64,000 nt of DNA from JAMXLO01 sp963812505 (GTDB lineage: Bacteria; Pseudomonadota; Alphaproteobacteria; Acetobacterales; Acetobacteraceae): assembly GCA_963812505.1 (NCBI GenBank), contig CAWEVM010000029.1, positions 1-64,000 of the forward strand, given 5' to 3'. A program made the position numbers and the translations under genes. A model generated the notes under the pieces. It saw only the letters and a list, made by a program, of their open reading frames with translations, ran no database searches and was not told the origin of the DNA. Below, in pieces: positions 43,882 to 54,186 of the stretch; the stretch's first letter is position 1; each line of letters opens with the position of its first letter.

Positions 43882-44835
43882 ATGGCTCAAGCAGTACGCG
43901 CCGTCGTCGTTGATCCATCCCGCAGTGAAAGGCTGACCTTGCAATCGGTCGAGCTGCTGCCTGCGACGGGCAGCGATGTGACGGTCCGCGTCACCGCGAT
44001 CTCGCTGAACCGTGGCGAGGTCAATCGTGCGCTGTCGCAGTCGGACGCCGGTGCGCGGCCCGGCTGGGACTTTGCCGGCGTCATCGAAGAGGCGGCGGCC
44101 GATGGCAGCGGACCGAAGCCCGGCACGCGCGTCGTCGGCATGCTGTCGACCGGCGCCTGGGCGGAGCGCATCCGAGCGCCGAGCCACGCGGTCGCCGCGC
44201 TGCCGGATGCGGTCACGGACGCGCAGGCGGCGACGCTCCCTGTTGCCGGCCTGACAGCGCTGCACGCGCTGCGACAGGGCGGGCTGCTGTTGGGTCGCAA
44301 GGTGTTGGTCGACGGTGCGACAGGCGGCGTCGGGCATCTCGCCGTGCAACTTGCCGCCACGGCAGGCGCCGAGGTCTATGGCCACGTGCGCCGTGCCGAA
44401 CAGAAGGCGATGATCAGCGAGTGGTGCGGCGAGCGCACCATCGTCGCGTCCAACCTCGGCGCGGCGGCATCGAGCGGCCCCTATCACCTGATCATGGATT
44501 CGATCGGCGGCTCTGCGTTGTCCGCGGCGTTGACGATGCTGCAACCGAACGGCACCTGCGTGCACTTCGGTGTTTCGGAGGCACCGACAACAACGTTCCA
44601 AAGCGGCGAGTTCTTCCGCCAGGGTGGTGTGAAGCTGTATGGCCTGATCCTTTTCCACGAATTGCGTCGCGTGGAACCCGCGGGCGAGGGCCTCGCGGTG
44701 CTCGCCAGTGAGGTCGCGCGCGGCCGGCTGCATCCGCACATCGATGTCGAGGCGCCGTGGACCGACATCGCCTCGATTGCCCGCCGTCTGATCGCGCGTG
44801 AGTTTCCCGGCAAGGCGGTGCTTCACGTGACCTAA
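43882..44835 (+). CDS. zinc-type MDR / quinone oxidoreductase-like protein
   Basis: 317 aa of the medium-chain dehydrogenase fold: RPGWDFAGVIEEAAADGSGP, TLPVAGLTALHALRQGGLLL, LVDGATGGVGHLAVQLAATA. There is no catalytic zinc Cys/His set, so it belongs with the NADPH:quinone oxidoreductase group. GGGAGAG lies before the ATG. It forms a plus-strand row with the hydratase and the following cupin. Confidence 0.86.
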   Translation: MAQAVRAVVVDPSRSERLTLQSVELLPATGSDVTVRVTAISLNRGEVNRALSQSDAGARPGWDFAGVIEEAAADGSGPKPGTRVVGMLSTGAWAERIRAPSHAVAALPDAVTDAQAATLPVAGLTALHALRQGGLLLGRKVLVDGATGGVGHLAVQLAATAGAEVYGHVRRAEQKAMISEWCGERTIVASNLGAAASSGPYHLIMDSIGGSALSAALTMLQPNGTCVHFGVSEAPTTTFQSGEFFRQGGVKLYGLILFHELRRVEPAGEGLAVLASEVARGRLHPHIDVEAPWTDIASIARRLIAREFPGKAVLHVT

Positions 44836-44853
44836 CGTGGTGGAGCGCGTTGC

Positions 44854-45219
44854 ATGACCTACGAAGCCATCAATTTCGGCAAGAAGTTCGCATTGTTCGA
44901 TGGGCAGTGGCAGCCCAAGGTCGTCGCCGAGATGAACGACTACCAGTTCAAGATCGTGAAGCTGCAGGGCGACTTCATCTGGCATGACCACAAGGACACC
45001 GACGAGACCTTCATGGTCATAGAAGGCGAATTGCGGATCGACTTCCGCGACGGCACGGTTCGGGTCGCGGCCGGCGAGATGTTCGTCGTTCCGAAGGGCG
45101 TCGAGCACAAGCCGTATGCCGAGAAGGAGGTCAAGCTGTTGCTGATCGAACCGCGCGGCGTGCTCAATACCGGACACGAGGGCGGCGAACGGACTGCGCA
45201 GAACGACGTATGGATTTAG
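44854..45219 (+). CDS. cupin-domain protein
   Basis: 121 aa with one cupin barrel: FIWHDHKDTDETFMVIEGEL (motif 1, two His and Glu) and GEMFVVPKGVEHKPYAEKE (motif 2, third His). The metal site is complete. It may be an isomerase or a dioxygenase-like enzyme. It is 18 bases after the MDR gene. Confidence 0.85.
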   Translation: MTYEAINFGKKFALFDGQWQPKVVAEMNDYQFKIVKLQGDFIWHDHKDTDETFMVIEGELRIDFRDGTVRVAAGEMFVVPKGVEHKPYAEKEVKLLLIEPRGVLNTGHEGGERTAQNDVWI

Positions 45220-45222
45220 CAG

Positions 45223-46149
45223 CTATGTCCGCCTGAGCACGATCGCGGCGGCGACGAGCATCAACGCCATGCCCACCACATCGGCTGGATCAAGCCGTTC
45301 GTCGAACAGCGTCGTGCCGAGTCCGACCGCGATCACCGGCGAGACGAAAGCATAGGTGCCGGTGCGGCTGGCGCCCCAGTCGCGTACCAGCAGGAAGTAG
45401 ATCACCGTGGACAGGATCGATCCGGGCAGCAGCAAATAGAGCCAGGCGAACGTGGCATGCCAGCCCCATGGGTGGATCAGTGCCGCGATCGCTCCAGGCT
45501 CGAAGATGATTGACGCGACCAGCAGAATGGCGCCACCGATCAGGTTGGTCATGGCGGCCATCTGCGCCGGCGCAAGCGAATTCATCAGCGGCCGCGCCAT
45601 CACCGAACCAGCAGAATAGCACAGCGTGCCGACAATGACGCCGCCGGCACCCAGCAGCTCGCTCATGTCGAGCCGGCCGGCGAGCGCCGCCGGACCGAAC
45701 AGCACCAAAATGCCGGTGACGCCGATGGCGAAAGCCGCCACCTGGCGCCAGACGAGCCGCTCCTGCCCCACGATCACCGCGAAGCCGAGCAAGGAGATCG
45801 GCGACAATGCCGACGATAGCACGGCAGCCAATCCGGCAGTGATGAAGCGCAGCCCGTAGAGCTGGATCACCTGATTGAAGGACACCATCAGTATGGCGAC
45901 CACGATCAGGCGACCGGTCAATCGCATGGGAATTTGCAGCCGCTGGCCGCGCGCGAACCGCCACAGCAGCAGCATCAGTCCCGCCGTGGTCCAGCGCGTT
46001 CCGGCGAAGACGCCGGGCGGAACAACGGCGATACCGACCTTCATGGCGAGCCATGTGGTGCCCCAGACAAAGCACAGCACCGCGAACAAGGCTCGCTGGC
46101 GAGTGGCCATAGAGACCGCAGGGCGGACGGTGACGGCGACACTCGCCAT
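45223..46149 (-). CDS. EamA/DMT-family transporter
   Basis: 308 aa with ten transmembrane helices in two five-helix repeats. FVWGTTWLAMKVGIAVVPPG is the classical EamA start and LPGSILSTVIYFLLVRDWGA belongs to the second repeat. These are metabolite or amino-acid exporters. The ATG directly follows the stop of the FAD oxidoreductase gene with no gap, so they form one operon. Confidence 0.9.
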   Translation of the reverse strand: MASVAVTVRPAVSMATRQRALFAVLCFVWGTTWLAMKVGIAVVPPGVFAGTRWTTAGLMLLLWRFARGQRLQIPMRLTGRLIVVAILMVSFNQVIQLYGLRFITAGLAAVLSSALSPISLLGFAVIVGQERLVWRQVAAFAIGVTGILVLFGPAALAGRLDMSELLGAGGVIVGTLCYSAGSVMARPLMNSLAPAQMAAMTNLIGGAILLVASIIFEPGAIAALIHPWGWHATFAWLYLLLPGSILSTVIYFLLVRDWGASRTGTYAFVSPVIAVGLGTTLFDERLDPADVVGMALMLVAAAIVLRRT

Positions 46150-47466
46150 TTACGCGGCCTGGCGACGTCCCTGGGTGAAGCGGCTGAAACGGAACGGTGC
46201 GGGATCGACGACGGGCGTATCTCCGGCGACCAGATCAGCGGTCAGCCGTCCCGCCCCGGGACCGATGCCGAAGCCATGACCGGAGAAGCCGGTAGCCAGG
46301 AAGAAACCCGGAACCGCAGGCACCTCGCCGATCACCGGCACCGCATCGGGCGTCACGTCGATCAGGCCACCCCAGCTTTCCGCCACTTCCATCCGCGCGA
46401 ATGCCGGGAAGCAACGCGACAGCACCGAGCGCGCCTCTTGCAGCGTCGCCTGCCTTGGCTCTGGATCGAGCACACGTACCGCCTCGAACAGCGTGGCCTC
46501 ATCCAGCGACCAGCGCCGTTTCGTGCGCCACTCGTCGAAGAAGCGCCGGCCGAAGCGCAGGCGAATCTCACCGTAATTCTGCTTCAAGGTCGGTGCGTAG
46601 CGCAGCAGGAGACGGAACGAGTCCGGCGTGATGTCGGCGACATTCGCGTTGCGCCGCGCGATCGTATAGCCGCCATCCAGTCGCTTGCGGAATGCGAACA
46701 CCGAGCCGCTGGCGGTGATCTCCGGTCCGCCGCTGAGCGGGGCCGTGCGGAATACCGAGCCCAGCACCTTCAGTTGCGGCAGATCGATGCCGGCATTGCC
46801 GCAGAAGAGCCGCGACCACGCACCGCCGGCGAGCACGACGCTGTGGCAGCCGATGCGACCCCGCTCAGTGACCACGCCCGAGACACGGCCCGCCTGCGTC
46901 TCGACACCACGCACGGCACAGTCGGTCAGCACCGTGGCACCCGCCGCGCGCGCCGCCTTTGCGATTGCCGGCGCGGCCTGCGACGGTTCGGCACGCCCGT
47001 CGGTCGGCGTATGCATTGCGGCGATGAAGCTGCTCGACGCGCCGGGTACCAGCGCGTCGATTGCGGCGCCACGCAGCAGCCGCGCATCCACCTGATACTG
47101 GCGAGCATCGGCCAGCCACGCCTCCTGCGCGGCGATCTCCTTCTCGGTCTCGCACAGATAGGCGATGCCGGCTTGGCGAAACCCGGTGTCACGGTTGATG
47201 CGCGTGTTCATGCTGCGCCACAGCCGCAGGCTCTCGATCGCCAGGGGAATCTCGCGCGCATCGCGTCCCATGGTCCGGCACCAGCCCCAGTTGCGGCTGG
47301 ACTGCTCGCCGCCGATACGGCCCTTCTCGCACAGCACCACTGAGTGGCCCTTCTCGGCCAGAAACAGCGCGGTGCAGGTGCCGATGATGCCGCCGCCTAT
47401 GATAACCACCCCGGAGCGCTCGGGAAGGCCGGTGTCGGACTGAACAAGATCGACTGGGGGCGACAT
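46150..47466 (-). CDS. FAD-dependent amine/amino-acid oxidoreductase (DAO family)
   Basis: About 438 aa. The FAD site is VVIIGGGIIGTCTALFLAEK, followed by GGEQSSRNWGWCR, and the C-terminal DAO signature ATGFSGHGFGIGPGAGRLTA closes the domain. It should oxidise an amine or amino acid. The start could be 47466 or 47484; both follow the longer open frame that reaches into the promoter region. It is divergent from hyuA. Confidence 0.87.
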   Translation of the reverse strand: MSPPVDLVQSDTGLPERSGVVIIGGGIIGTCTALFLAEKGHSVVLCEKGRIGGEQSSRNWGWCRTMGRDAREIPLAIESLRLWRSMNTRINRDTGFRQAGIAYLCETEKEIAAQEAWLADARQYQVDARLLRGAAIDALVPGASSSFIAAMHTPTDGRAEPSQAAPAIAKAARAAGATVLTDCAVRGVETQAGRVSGVVTERGRIGCHSVVLAGGAWSRLFCGNAGIDLPQLKVLGSVFRTAPLSGGPEITASGSVFAFRKRLDGGYTIARRNANVADITPDSFRLLLRYAPTLKQNYGEIRLRFGRRFFDEWRTKRRWSLDEATLFEAVRVLDPEPRQATLQEARSVLSRCFPAFARMEVAESWGGLIDVTPDAVPVIGEVPAVPGFFLATGFSGHGFGIGPGAGRLTADLVAGDTPVVDPAPFRFSRFTQGRRQAA

Positions 47467-47539
47467 GCGATAGGGTGGGAGCATATGCTGGCGCAGCAGT
47501 ACTGACCATTGAACTCTGATCACTGGAGAGTTGCGCGCG

Positions 47540-49591
47540 ATGGCCTGGCGTGTCGGCGTCGATTCAGGCGGCACCTTTACCGACGTCTGCCTGTTCGACG
47601 AGGAGACCGGTCAGGTCGAGGTGTGGAAGGTGTCATCCACGCCGGACGATCCGTCGCGCGGCATCGCAGAGGGTGTGGCGGAAGGTGTCCAGCAGGTCGG
47701 CGTGGAGCCGGGCGCGGTCGGCTACTTCGGCCACGGCACGACCGTCGCGACCAACGCGCTGATCCAGCATCGCGGTGTGAAGACCGGGCTGATAACCACC
47801 GAGGGTTTTCGCGACCTGCTGGAGATCGGTCGGCAAAAACGCCCCGACCTGTACGACCTGCAGGCCGACAAGCCCTCGACGCTGGTGTCGCGCGACCTCC
47901 GCCTGGAAGTACCCGAGCGCATGCGCCACGACGGCACGGTGGAAACGCCGCTGGATGAGGCGGCGTTCCGCGCGGCAGTGCGTCGCCTGCGTGATGCCGG
48001 GGCACAGGCTGTGGCGGTATGTTTCCTTTATGGCTTTGTCCGCACGGCGCACGAGGAGAGAGCCCGGCGCATCCTGTCGGAGGAATTCCCCGAGGCGTTC
48101 GCCTGCGTATCGCACGAGGTCGCACCCGAGTTCCGCGAATTCGAGCGAATGTCCACCGTGGTCGTGAACGCCTATCTCGGCCCGGTCATGCAGAGCTACA
48201 TACGCCGGCTCGGCGAACGGCTCGCCGATCTCGGGGTGCACACGACGCCGTATCTGACGCAGTCGAACGGCGGTGTGATCGGCTTCGCTCAGGCCGCTCG
48301 GCTGCCGGTGCGCGCCGTGCTGTCCGGACCATCCACCGGCGTGGTAGGCGCGCAGGAGGTCGGACGGCTGGCCGGCATTGCCGATCTGATCACATTCGAC
48401 ATGGGTGGCACCTCGACCGACGTTGCCTTGCTGCAGGAAGGCCAATGCCGGTTGGCCAGCGAGGCGGTGGTGCATGGTTACCCGATCAAGGCGCCGATGT
48501 TGGATATTCACACAGTCGGCGCGGGTGGCGGGTCGATCGCCTACGTCGACAGCGGCGGGCTGCTGAAGGTGGGTCCGCGCAGCGCGGGCGCCGATCCCGG
48601 ACCTGTCTGCTACGCGCGCGGCAATGACGAACCGACGGTCACCGATGCGAATGTCGTGTTGCAGACGCTGAATCCGATGCATCTGCTGGGCGGGCGCATG
48701 GACGTGCGCCAGGACCTCGCACGCGCGGCGATCGAACGCCTGGCTGCTTCGCTGCGCCTGGACCTGATGGCGACGGCGCAGGGGATCATCTCGGTCGTCA
48801 CTGCAAATATGGCGCGCGCCATACGCGTGGTCAGCGTGCAGCGAGGCCACGACACGCGCGACTACACGCTGGTGGCGTCCGGCGGAGCTGGCCCGCTGCA
48901 CGCGGCGCGTCTTGCGAAGGAGCTGGAGATCGGCCGGATTCTGGTGCCGCGCAATCCCGGCATCCTGTGCGCGATGGGTCTGCTGCTGACCGACCTGCGC
49001 ACCGACTTCGCCATGACGCGATTGCACACGCTGTCGCTCGCCGCATTGCCCGATGTCACCGATGCATTCCACGAATTGCGCGCTCAGGCGGATGCATGGT
49101 TCGAAGAAGCAGGGATCGCGCCAAATGCGCGCCGGATCACGCGCACACTCGACATGCGCTATGCCGGTCAGAACTACGAATTGCCAGTTGCGCTGCCGGA
49201 CGGTGAGATCGGACCTGCAACTCTCGACGCGCTGGCGGAAGGCTTTGCCGCCGCGCATCAGCGGATGTACGGTTTCATCGCCGCGGACGAACCCGTGCAG
49301 TTGGTCACCTTTCGCATCGAGGCAGTCGGGGTTGTGCCGAAGGCGTCGTTCCAGCGATATCCCGACGCCGGATCCGATGCCTCCACCGCCATAGTCGCAC
49401 ATCGCGACGTCTGGCTGCCCGAAGCCGGAGGCTTCGTGCTCTGTCCAGTCTACGACCGCGACAGGCTGCGATGCGGCAACCGCATCGCCGGCCCCGCCAT
49501 CATCGAGCAGATGGACGCCACGACCTTGGTGCTGCCCGGCATGACCGCCCGCGTCGAGCCGTATCTGAACCTGATCCTGGAGGCAGCATGA
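47540..49591 (+). CDS. hyuA: hydantoinase/oxoprolinase subunit A
   Basis: 683 aa. It opens with the actin-like ATPase motif VGVDSGGTFTDVCLFDEETG and has GHGTTVATNALIQ, ITFDMGGTSTDVALLQEG and GGGSIAYVDSGGLLKVGPRS, the blocks of HyuA/5-oxoprolinase. With HyuB it hydrolyses cyclic amides such as hydantoins or 5-oxoproline using ATP; acetone-carboxylase-like relatives exist, so the substrate is not certain. GGAG lies before ATG 47540. Its stop overlaps the hyuB start. Confidence 0.92.
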   Translation: MAWRVGVDSGGTFTDVCLFDEETGQVEVWKVSSTPDDPSRGIAEGVAEGVQQVGVEPGAVGYFGHGTTVATNALIQHRGVKTGLITTEGFRDLLEIGRQKRPDLYDLQADKPSTLVSRDLRLEVPERMRHDGTVETPLDEAAFRAAVRRLRDAGAQAVAVCFLYGFVRTAHEERARRILSEEFPEAFACVSHEVAPEFREFERMSTVVVNAYLGPVMQSYIRRLGERLADLGVHTTPYLTQSNGGVIGFAQAARLPVRAVLSGPSTGVVGAQEVGRLAGIADLITFDMGGTSTDVALLQEGQCRLASEAVVHGYPIKAPMLDIHTVGAGGGSIAYVDSGGLLKVGPRSAGADPGPVCYARGNDEPTVTDANVVLQTLNPMHLLGGRMDVRQDLARAAIERLAASLRLDLMATAQGIISVVTANMARAIRVVSVQRGHDTRDYTLVASGGAGPLHAARLAKELEIGRILVPRNPGILCAMGLLLTDLRTDFAMTRLHTLSLAALPDVTDAFHELRAQADAWFEEAGIAPNARRITRTLDMRYAGQNYELPVALPDGEIGPATLDALAEGFAAAHQRMYGFIAADEPVQLVTFRIEAVGVVPKASFQRYPDAGSDASTAIVAHRDVWLPEAGGFVLCPVYDRDRLRCGNRIAGPAIIEQMDATTLVLPGMTARVEPYLNLILEAA

Positions 49592-51210
49592 ACGACGCCG
49601 GAGCCGGCGCGATCGGGATCGATCCGATCACCATCGAGGTGATCGGCAGTGCCCTCGCCTCTATCACCGACGAGATGGGCGAGGCGCTGATCCGCGCGTC
49701 CTATTCCACCAACATCAAGGAACGCCGCGACTGCTCGACGGCGCTGTTCGACATTCATGGCAACACGCTGTGCCAGGCCGAGCACATCCCGATGCATCTC
49801 GGCAGCTTCATCGGCCTGGTCCCGCACATCCTGAAGCGCCATCCGATCGAGCAGATGCAGCCAGGCGACGCGTTCTGCGGCAACGACGCCTACGAGGGTG
49901 GCGGCACGCATCTGCCCGACATCGTCCTCGCGGAACCGATCTTCGTCGACGGCCGCATCATCGCCTTCGCGGTGAACCTGGCGCATCACGCCGACTTCGC
50001 CGATCGCGGCCACGCGCATATCTATCAGGAGGGCCTGCGCATCCCACCGATCCGCCTATATCGCGGCGGCGAGCTCCAACGCGACGTGCAGGAACTGATC
50101 CTGCTGAACTGCCAGGTGCCGCGTGAACGTCTCTCCGATTTCCGCGCGCAGATGGCAGCCAACCGGTTAGGCGTGCAGCGGATGCAGGCGCTGTGCGCGA
50201 AATATGGCCGCGGCACCGTGCTCGCCGCTGGAAATGCTCTGCAGGACTACGCCGAACGCAAGATGCGCGCCGGCATCGCCGCGATTCCCGATGGAACCTA
50301 TCGCTTCGCCGACCGCTACGACTGTCCGGAGATCGACGACGAACTAGCGCTGTCCTGCGAGATCACCGTCCGGGGCGACGAGATGGACCTGCATTTCGCC
50401 GGCCCGCCACAGGTGCGCGCCGGACTCAACATGACCTATACCGCACTGCTTTCCACCGTCTATTACGCGGTGAAGACGCTGGTGGACCCGACGATCCTGC
50501 CGAATGCCGGTCTCGCGCGTCCGTTGCACGTCACCGCGCCGGAGGGCAGCGTCGTCAATTGCGTGCATCCCGCAGCGGTGAACGGCCGGCTTGGGATGTG
50601 CCAGCGCGTGGTCGATCTGATTTTCGGTGCACTGTCCGACGCTGTGCCGGAGCGCGTCATCGCCGCGACCAACGGTGCCTGCACCTCGATCACCTTCGCC
50701 GGTCATCAGCCGAAGGACAATTCGCTCTGGGTCTATCTGGAGACGATCGGCGGCGGTTCCGGCGCGCGCGCGACGAAGGATGGATTGGACGGTGTCCACG
50801 TGCATATGACGAACACGTCGAACCTGCCGGTCGAGGCGCTGGAGATCGAGTATCCGCTCACGCTGCTGCGCTATGAGCTCGTGGACGGCTCAGGCGGGCC
50901 GGGTCGGCATCGCGGCGGTATGGGTCTGCGTCGCGTCTATCGCGCCGAGGCGCCGTGTCGCGTGCGTGTGGACATCGCCCGCAGGCTGTCCGCGCCGTGG
51001 GGCCTGTTCGGCGGGCTGCCTGGCGGCAAGGCGGACGTCGTGCTGCGCGGTGGCGCGCTGCCGTTCGACCACGGTTCGGGCGCACTGCGGCAAGGTGAGA
51101 TCATCGAGGTGGTCACTGCCGGCTCCGGTGGCTATGGGCCGCCCGAGGAACGCGACGTCGAGGCGGGGCGCCGGGATGCGGCTCAGGGGCGGAGCAGCGA
51201 CGCGGGCTAG
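49588..51210 (+). CDS. hyuB: hydantoinase/oxoprolinase subunit B
   Basis: 540 aa starting at the ATGA overlap with hyuA. IDPITIEVIGSALASITDEM, CQAEHIPMHLGSFIGLVPHI, GNDAYEGGGTHLPDIVLAEP and GGSGARATKDGLDGVHVHMT are HyuB hallmarks. The start at 49588 replaces the longer frame that runs inside hyuA. The partner enzyme set is likely expressed from the promoter in 47467-47539. Confidence 0.92.
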   Translation: MNDAGAGAIGIDPITIEVIGSALASITDEMGEALIRASYSTNIKERRDCSTALFDIHGNTLCQAEHIPMHLGSFIGLVPHILKRHPIEQMQPGDAFCGNDAYEGGGTHLPDIVLAEPIFVDGRIIAFAVNLAHHADFADRGHAHIYQEGLRIPPIRLYRGGELQRDVQELILLNCQVPRERLSDFRAQMAANRLGVQRMQALCAKYGRGTVLAAGNALQDYAERKMRAGIAAIPDGTYRFADRYDCPEIDDELALSCEITVRGDEMDLHFAGPPQVRAGLNMTYTALLSTVYYAVKTLVDPTILPNAGLARPLHVTAPEGSVVNCVHPAAVNGRLGMCQRVVDLIFGALSDAVPERVIAATNGACTSITFAGHQPKDNSLWVYLETIGGGSGARATKDGLDGVHVHMTNTSNLPVEALEIEYPLTLLRYELVDGSGGPGRHRGGMGLRRVYRAEAPCRVRVDIARRLSAPWGLFGGLPGGKADVVLRGGALPFDHGSGALRQGEIIEVVTAGSGGYGPPEERDVEAGRRDAAQGRSSDAG

Positions 51211-51232
51211 AGGCGCCGCATGGCGGCAAGCG

Positions 51233-52319
51233 CTACTCCGCTGCGAGACGCGAGCGCTCGGCGATCAGCTTCCGTGTCAGCGGCAGCAGGCTGCGTCCGT
51301 ATTCAATCGCGTCATCGAGCGGATCGAAGCCACGGATCAGGAACGTGGTGATACCCAGATCGTGGTAGTCGCACAGCGCCTCGGCCACCTGAAGCGGCGT
51401 ACCCACCAGGCTGGTCGTGTTGCCGCGCGCGCCGGTCAGCAGCGCGGCACCGGTCCACAGCCGCTTGTCCAGGCGTTCACCTTGTGCGGCGGCGGCAAGC
51501 AGCCGGCGCGAGCCTTCGTTGGCCGGCTCTCGCGGACCGAGCCCGGCCTTCGCGCGCAATTCCACGATCCGCTGCTTGATCTGTTCCGCGCGCGCCCAGG
51601 CCTGATCTTCAGTCGCCGCAAGGATTGGCCGAAACGACAGGCTGAATCGCACGTCGCGCCCATGCTGTGCCGCCGCCGAACGCACCCGCTCGGTAAGTTC
51701 GCGCACCTGCGCGTGAGTCTCGCCCCAAAGCGCGTAGACGTCGGCGTGCTTGCCGGCGACTGCGATCGCCGAGTCAGAGGCGCCGCCGAAGTAGATCGGA
51801 ATGCGTGGTTGCTGCACGCAGCGCATCGCGGTCGAGGCACCGACGAAGCGATAGTATTTCCCCGCATGATCCACCGGACCGTTCTCGGTCCAGATGCGCT
51901 TTAGGATGTGCACGTACTCATCGGTGCGCGCGTAGCGTTCGTCCTTCGGCAGCGTGTCGCCATCGCGCAACTGATCGACATCGTCGCCACCCGAGATCAC
52001 ATGAATTGCGGCGCGGCCACCGGTGACCTGATCCAGCGTGGCGAACTTGCGCGCGGCCAACGTTGGTGCGACGAACCCGGGCCGATGCGCGACCAGGAAA
52101 CCGAGCCGCTCGGTATGTGCTGCGGCGTGCGCGGCCAAAAGGAACCCGTCGGGTCCGTCGGAGAAATAGCCCACCAGTACCTCGATCGAAGCTGGCCGCC
52201 TCCGCTGCCTGGGCAAAGTCGCGAACGTAGCCGCGATCGAACAGCAGTGGCCCCGGCGGATGGATTTCCGAGGCGTGACGATGGTGGATCATGCCGATGA
52301 ATTCAATGGGCTGTGTCAT
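51233..52319 (-). pseudogene. LLM-class flavin-dependent monooxygenase (SsuD-like), one frameshift
   Basis: The N-terminal 46 residues (MTQPIEFIGMIHHRHASEIH, VRDFAQAAEAASFDR) are in the frame from 52319. The rest (VLVGYFSDGPDGFLLAAHAA, GVTSGGDDVDQL-type core, FGGASDSAIAVAGKHADVYA) is in the next frame, ending at 51233. Removing one C of the pair at 52180-52181 (CAGTACCTCG) gives SFDRVLVGYFSDGPDG, as in alkanesulfonate-type monooxygenases. The intact protein would be 361 aa. It is convergent with hyuB. Confidence 0.8.
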
Positions 52320-52504
52320 GTCGCGCCACTCAGACTTATAAGACTGGATCAAAGACATAGCCGCGGCCAGATGTCCAGAATCCGCGATTTTCTATCGACT
52401 GACGGCTCGGAGCCGGCGTCCTTGCGGCGGGCGACAAATGCCGCGATCTCGGCCCGTGGCCGGCCGACCGGAACGCGCAGAGCCGGGTCATCGAAGGCGT
52501 CTTG

Positions 52505-53599
52505 TCAGGCCGGCACCAGTGGTGCGTGCAAACGGCTACCGTTGCAGATGATACCGCCGCGATCGCCGATCGTGATATCGCCGTAGCATTCGGCAAAAAC
52601 CTGCGGCAGCGGCCGGGCATCCGGCGGGGCGAGCCACAGGCGCAACAGATGGCGCTTTCGCTCGGCTTCAGGCCAATCCTCATAAGCCGTGCGGGCGTGC
52701 AAGATCGTGTGGTTGTGCAGGAACTGGATGTCGCCCGGCATGAAGTTCATGTCGAGCCGCAACTCAGGGTCACCCGCCAATTCGCCCAGCATGTCGAGCG
52801 CCTCGATATCCTCGGCGGTAAGTCGCCGTGCATCGGGAAAGCGCTGCGATGAGCCGATATGCAGCCGCGAATACAGCACTGAAAGCCGGCCCGCATGTTC
52901 ATTGAACACCGGCGCGTCATAGAACGGTGCCTTGCCCTCCGGCACCTCGCCGCGCCGGTCGACGGGGAACGGCTGATACAACCGCTCCAGCAGATCCGGC
53001 CGGCGCTCCAGCATGACGTTATGCACAGCCATCGAACTGGCGATCGCCGAAAGTCCGCCGGATTTCGCGCGCCGCAGGCACAGGAGTGCCACGACATCAC
53101 AGCGATCGATATGGAAGTTCTGCCGTTCCGACGTCGCATAACTGCGAATGTTCGGATTGGTTGCGCTGCTGCCGCCGAGATCGTAGATGTGGCCGAGCAG
53201 ATGCCCCTTCGAGTTCTGCGAACGGGCACTGCCGAAATAACTCCCGATGCCCCAATATGCGGTGGCACTCTCCGCGACGGGTCGATTCTCGACCGGCACG
53301 CCACGCAACAGCACGAAGCCGCGTCCTTTCAGCACTTCGGCTCGCAGCCGGTCCAGCACCGGACCGAGCCTTGGAAGCGGAAAATCCTCCCGGCGAATAT
53401 CGGCGATGCTGATGCCGCGCGACCGCACAGCCGTCAGCGCAGCTTCGATCTCGGCGATTTCCGCCGACGACAGCCGATAGCTCCACTCCGCCTCACGCCC
53501 ACGCATATCCGCGCCGACCCAGGCAGCGGGCCCTTTTATCGGTCGCCGCAACGGCAAGTTTCGCGTTGGCGACATGACATGTGCATCGGTAGCGGGCAT
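52505..53599 (-). CDS. TauD/TfdA-family Fe(II)/2-oxoglutarate-type dioxygenase
   Basis: 364 aa. The iron ligands are visible: His-x-Asp in QNFHIDRCDVVAL and the distal His in FLHNHTILHARTAYED, with the co-substrate Arg in KRHLLRLWLAPP. LKGRGFVLLRGVPVE near residue 88 and GSYFGSARSQNSKGHLLGHI follow the TauD plan. The substrate is unknown. The 185 bases between it and the LLM gene hold no recognised feature. It is the last gene of the minus-strand run with the Rieske subunits. Confidence 0.86.
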   Translation of the reverse strand: MPATDAHVMSPTRNLPLRRPIKGPAAWVGADMRGREAEWSYRLSSAEIAEIEAALTAVRSRGISIADIRREDFPLPRLGPVLDRLRAEVLKGRGFVLLRGVPVENRPVAESATAYWGIGSYFGSARSQNSKGHLLGHIYDLGGSSATNPNIRSYATSERQNFHIDRCDVVALLCLRRAKSGGLSAIASSMAVHNVMLERRPDLLERLYQPFPVDRRGEVPEGKAPFYDAPVFNEHAGRLSVLYSRLHIGSSQRFPDARRLTAEDIEALDMLGELAGDPELRLDMNFMPGDIQFLHNHTILHARTAYEDWPEAERKRHLLRLWLAPPDARPLPQVFAECYGDITIGDRGGIICNGSRLHAPLVPA

Positions 53600-53665
53600 C
53601 GGAATTCACCTCCGCGACGACGAACCAGCAACACAGCATACCAAGACGAGGCGCGCGGTCCAGCT

Positions 53666-54172
53666 TCAGACAGGAATGCACAGCGCGTTCGGAACCAGAA
53701 GATTGTCGTAAACGCACCGCCGCGCCTTCAGCCTGAGGCCGTCCGCGGTGCGACAGAACACGTCACGGTAGCTGCCGACCTGATGCAGCGTGGCATCGGG
53801 TCGGTCAAACAGCACTTGGAAAACCACGTAGTTGGCCTGGGCGCGTATATCGCCATTGGCCTCTTCGCCCAGCACCAGAAGATTGCCAATAACATGCCGC
53901 AGGTAGCGCGGCGCGAACATTGACGTCTTCTCCAACGCGAAGGCGCGATCCCGGATCATCGCCTTGCCATCGCAATAGATCAGCCCAACGGGAAATCCCT
54001 GGTCCGCGTTCTCGCGCGAGGTGACGAGGTAGAATGCGTCATCGACGAACAAGTCCACCCAGTCCTGCAGCCGCTGTTCGTCGAGCGCGGCGGCGTAGCG
54101 GGTGTTGAACTGCTCAATCTCATGATGCAGCAACAATGCCACAAGGCGCCGCTCGGTGTCCGACGACTGCAT
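53666..54172 (-). CDS. ring-hydroxylating oxygenase small (beta) subunit
   Basis: 168 aa of the cystatin-like fold of Rieske oxygenase beta subunits: HHEIEQFNTRYAAALDEQRL, WVDLFVDDAFYLVTSRENAD and LHQVGSYRDVFCRTADGLRL. It structures the hexamer with the alpha subunit encoded just upstream. The ATG at 54172 is followed by MQSSDTERR; the longer frame overlaps the alpha gene. Confidence 0.87.
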   Translation of the reverse strand: MQSSDTERRLVALLLHHEIEQFNTRYAAALDEQRLQDWVDLFVDDAFYLVTSRENADQGFPVGLIYCDGKAMIRDRAFALEKTSMFAPRYLRHVIGNLLVLGEEANGDIRAQANYVVFQVLFDRPDATLHQVGSYRDVFCRTADGLRLKARRCVYDNLLVPNALCIPV

Positions 54173-54186
54173 GGCCTGCCTCTGGT

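Noticed and set aside
43843..45177. 444-aa open frame antisense to the MDR and cupin genes
   Set aside because: It spans two well-supported genes on the other strand and shows only GC-skew composition.
47633..49402. 589-aa open frame antisense to hyuA
   Set aside because: It has no recognisable domain, is rich in His/Arg/Gln from codon complement bias, and lies wholly opposite a clear HyuA gene.
51918..52358. 146-aa frame as a separate small gene
   Set aside because: Its first 46 residues are the N-terminus of the LLM enzyme; the rest is out-of-frame sequence after the frameshift.
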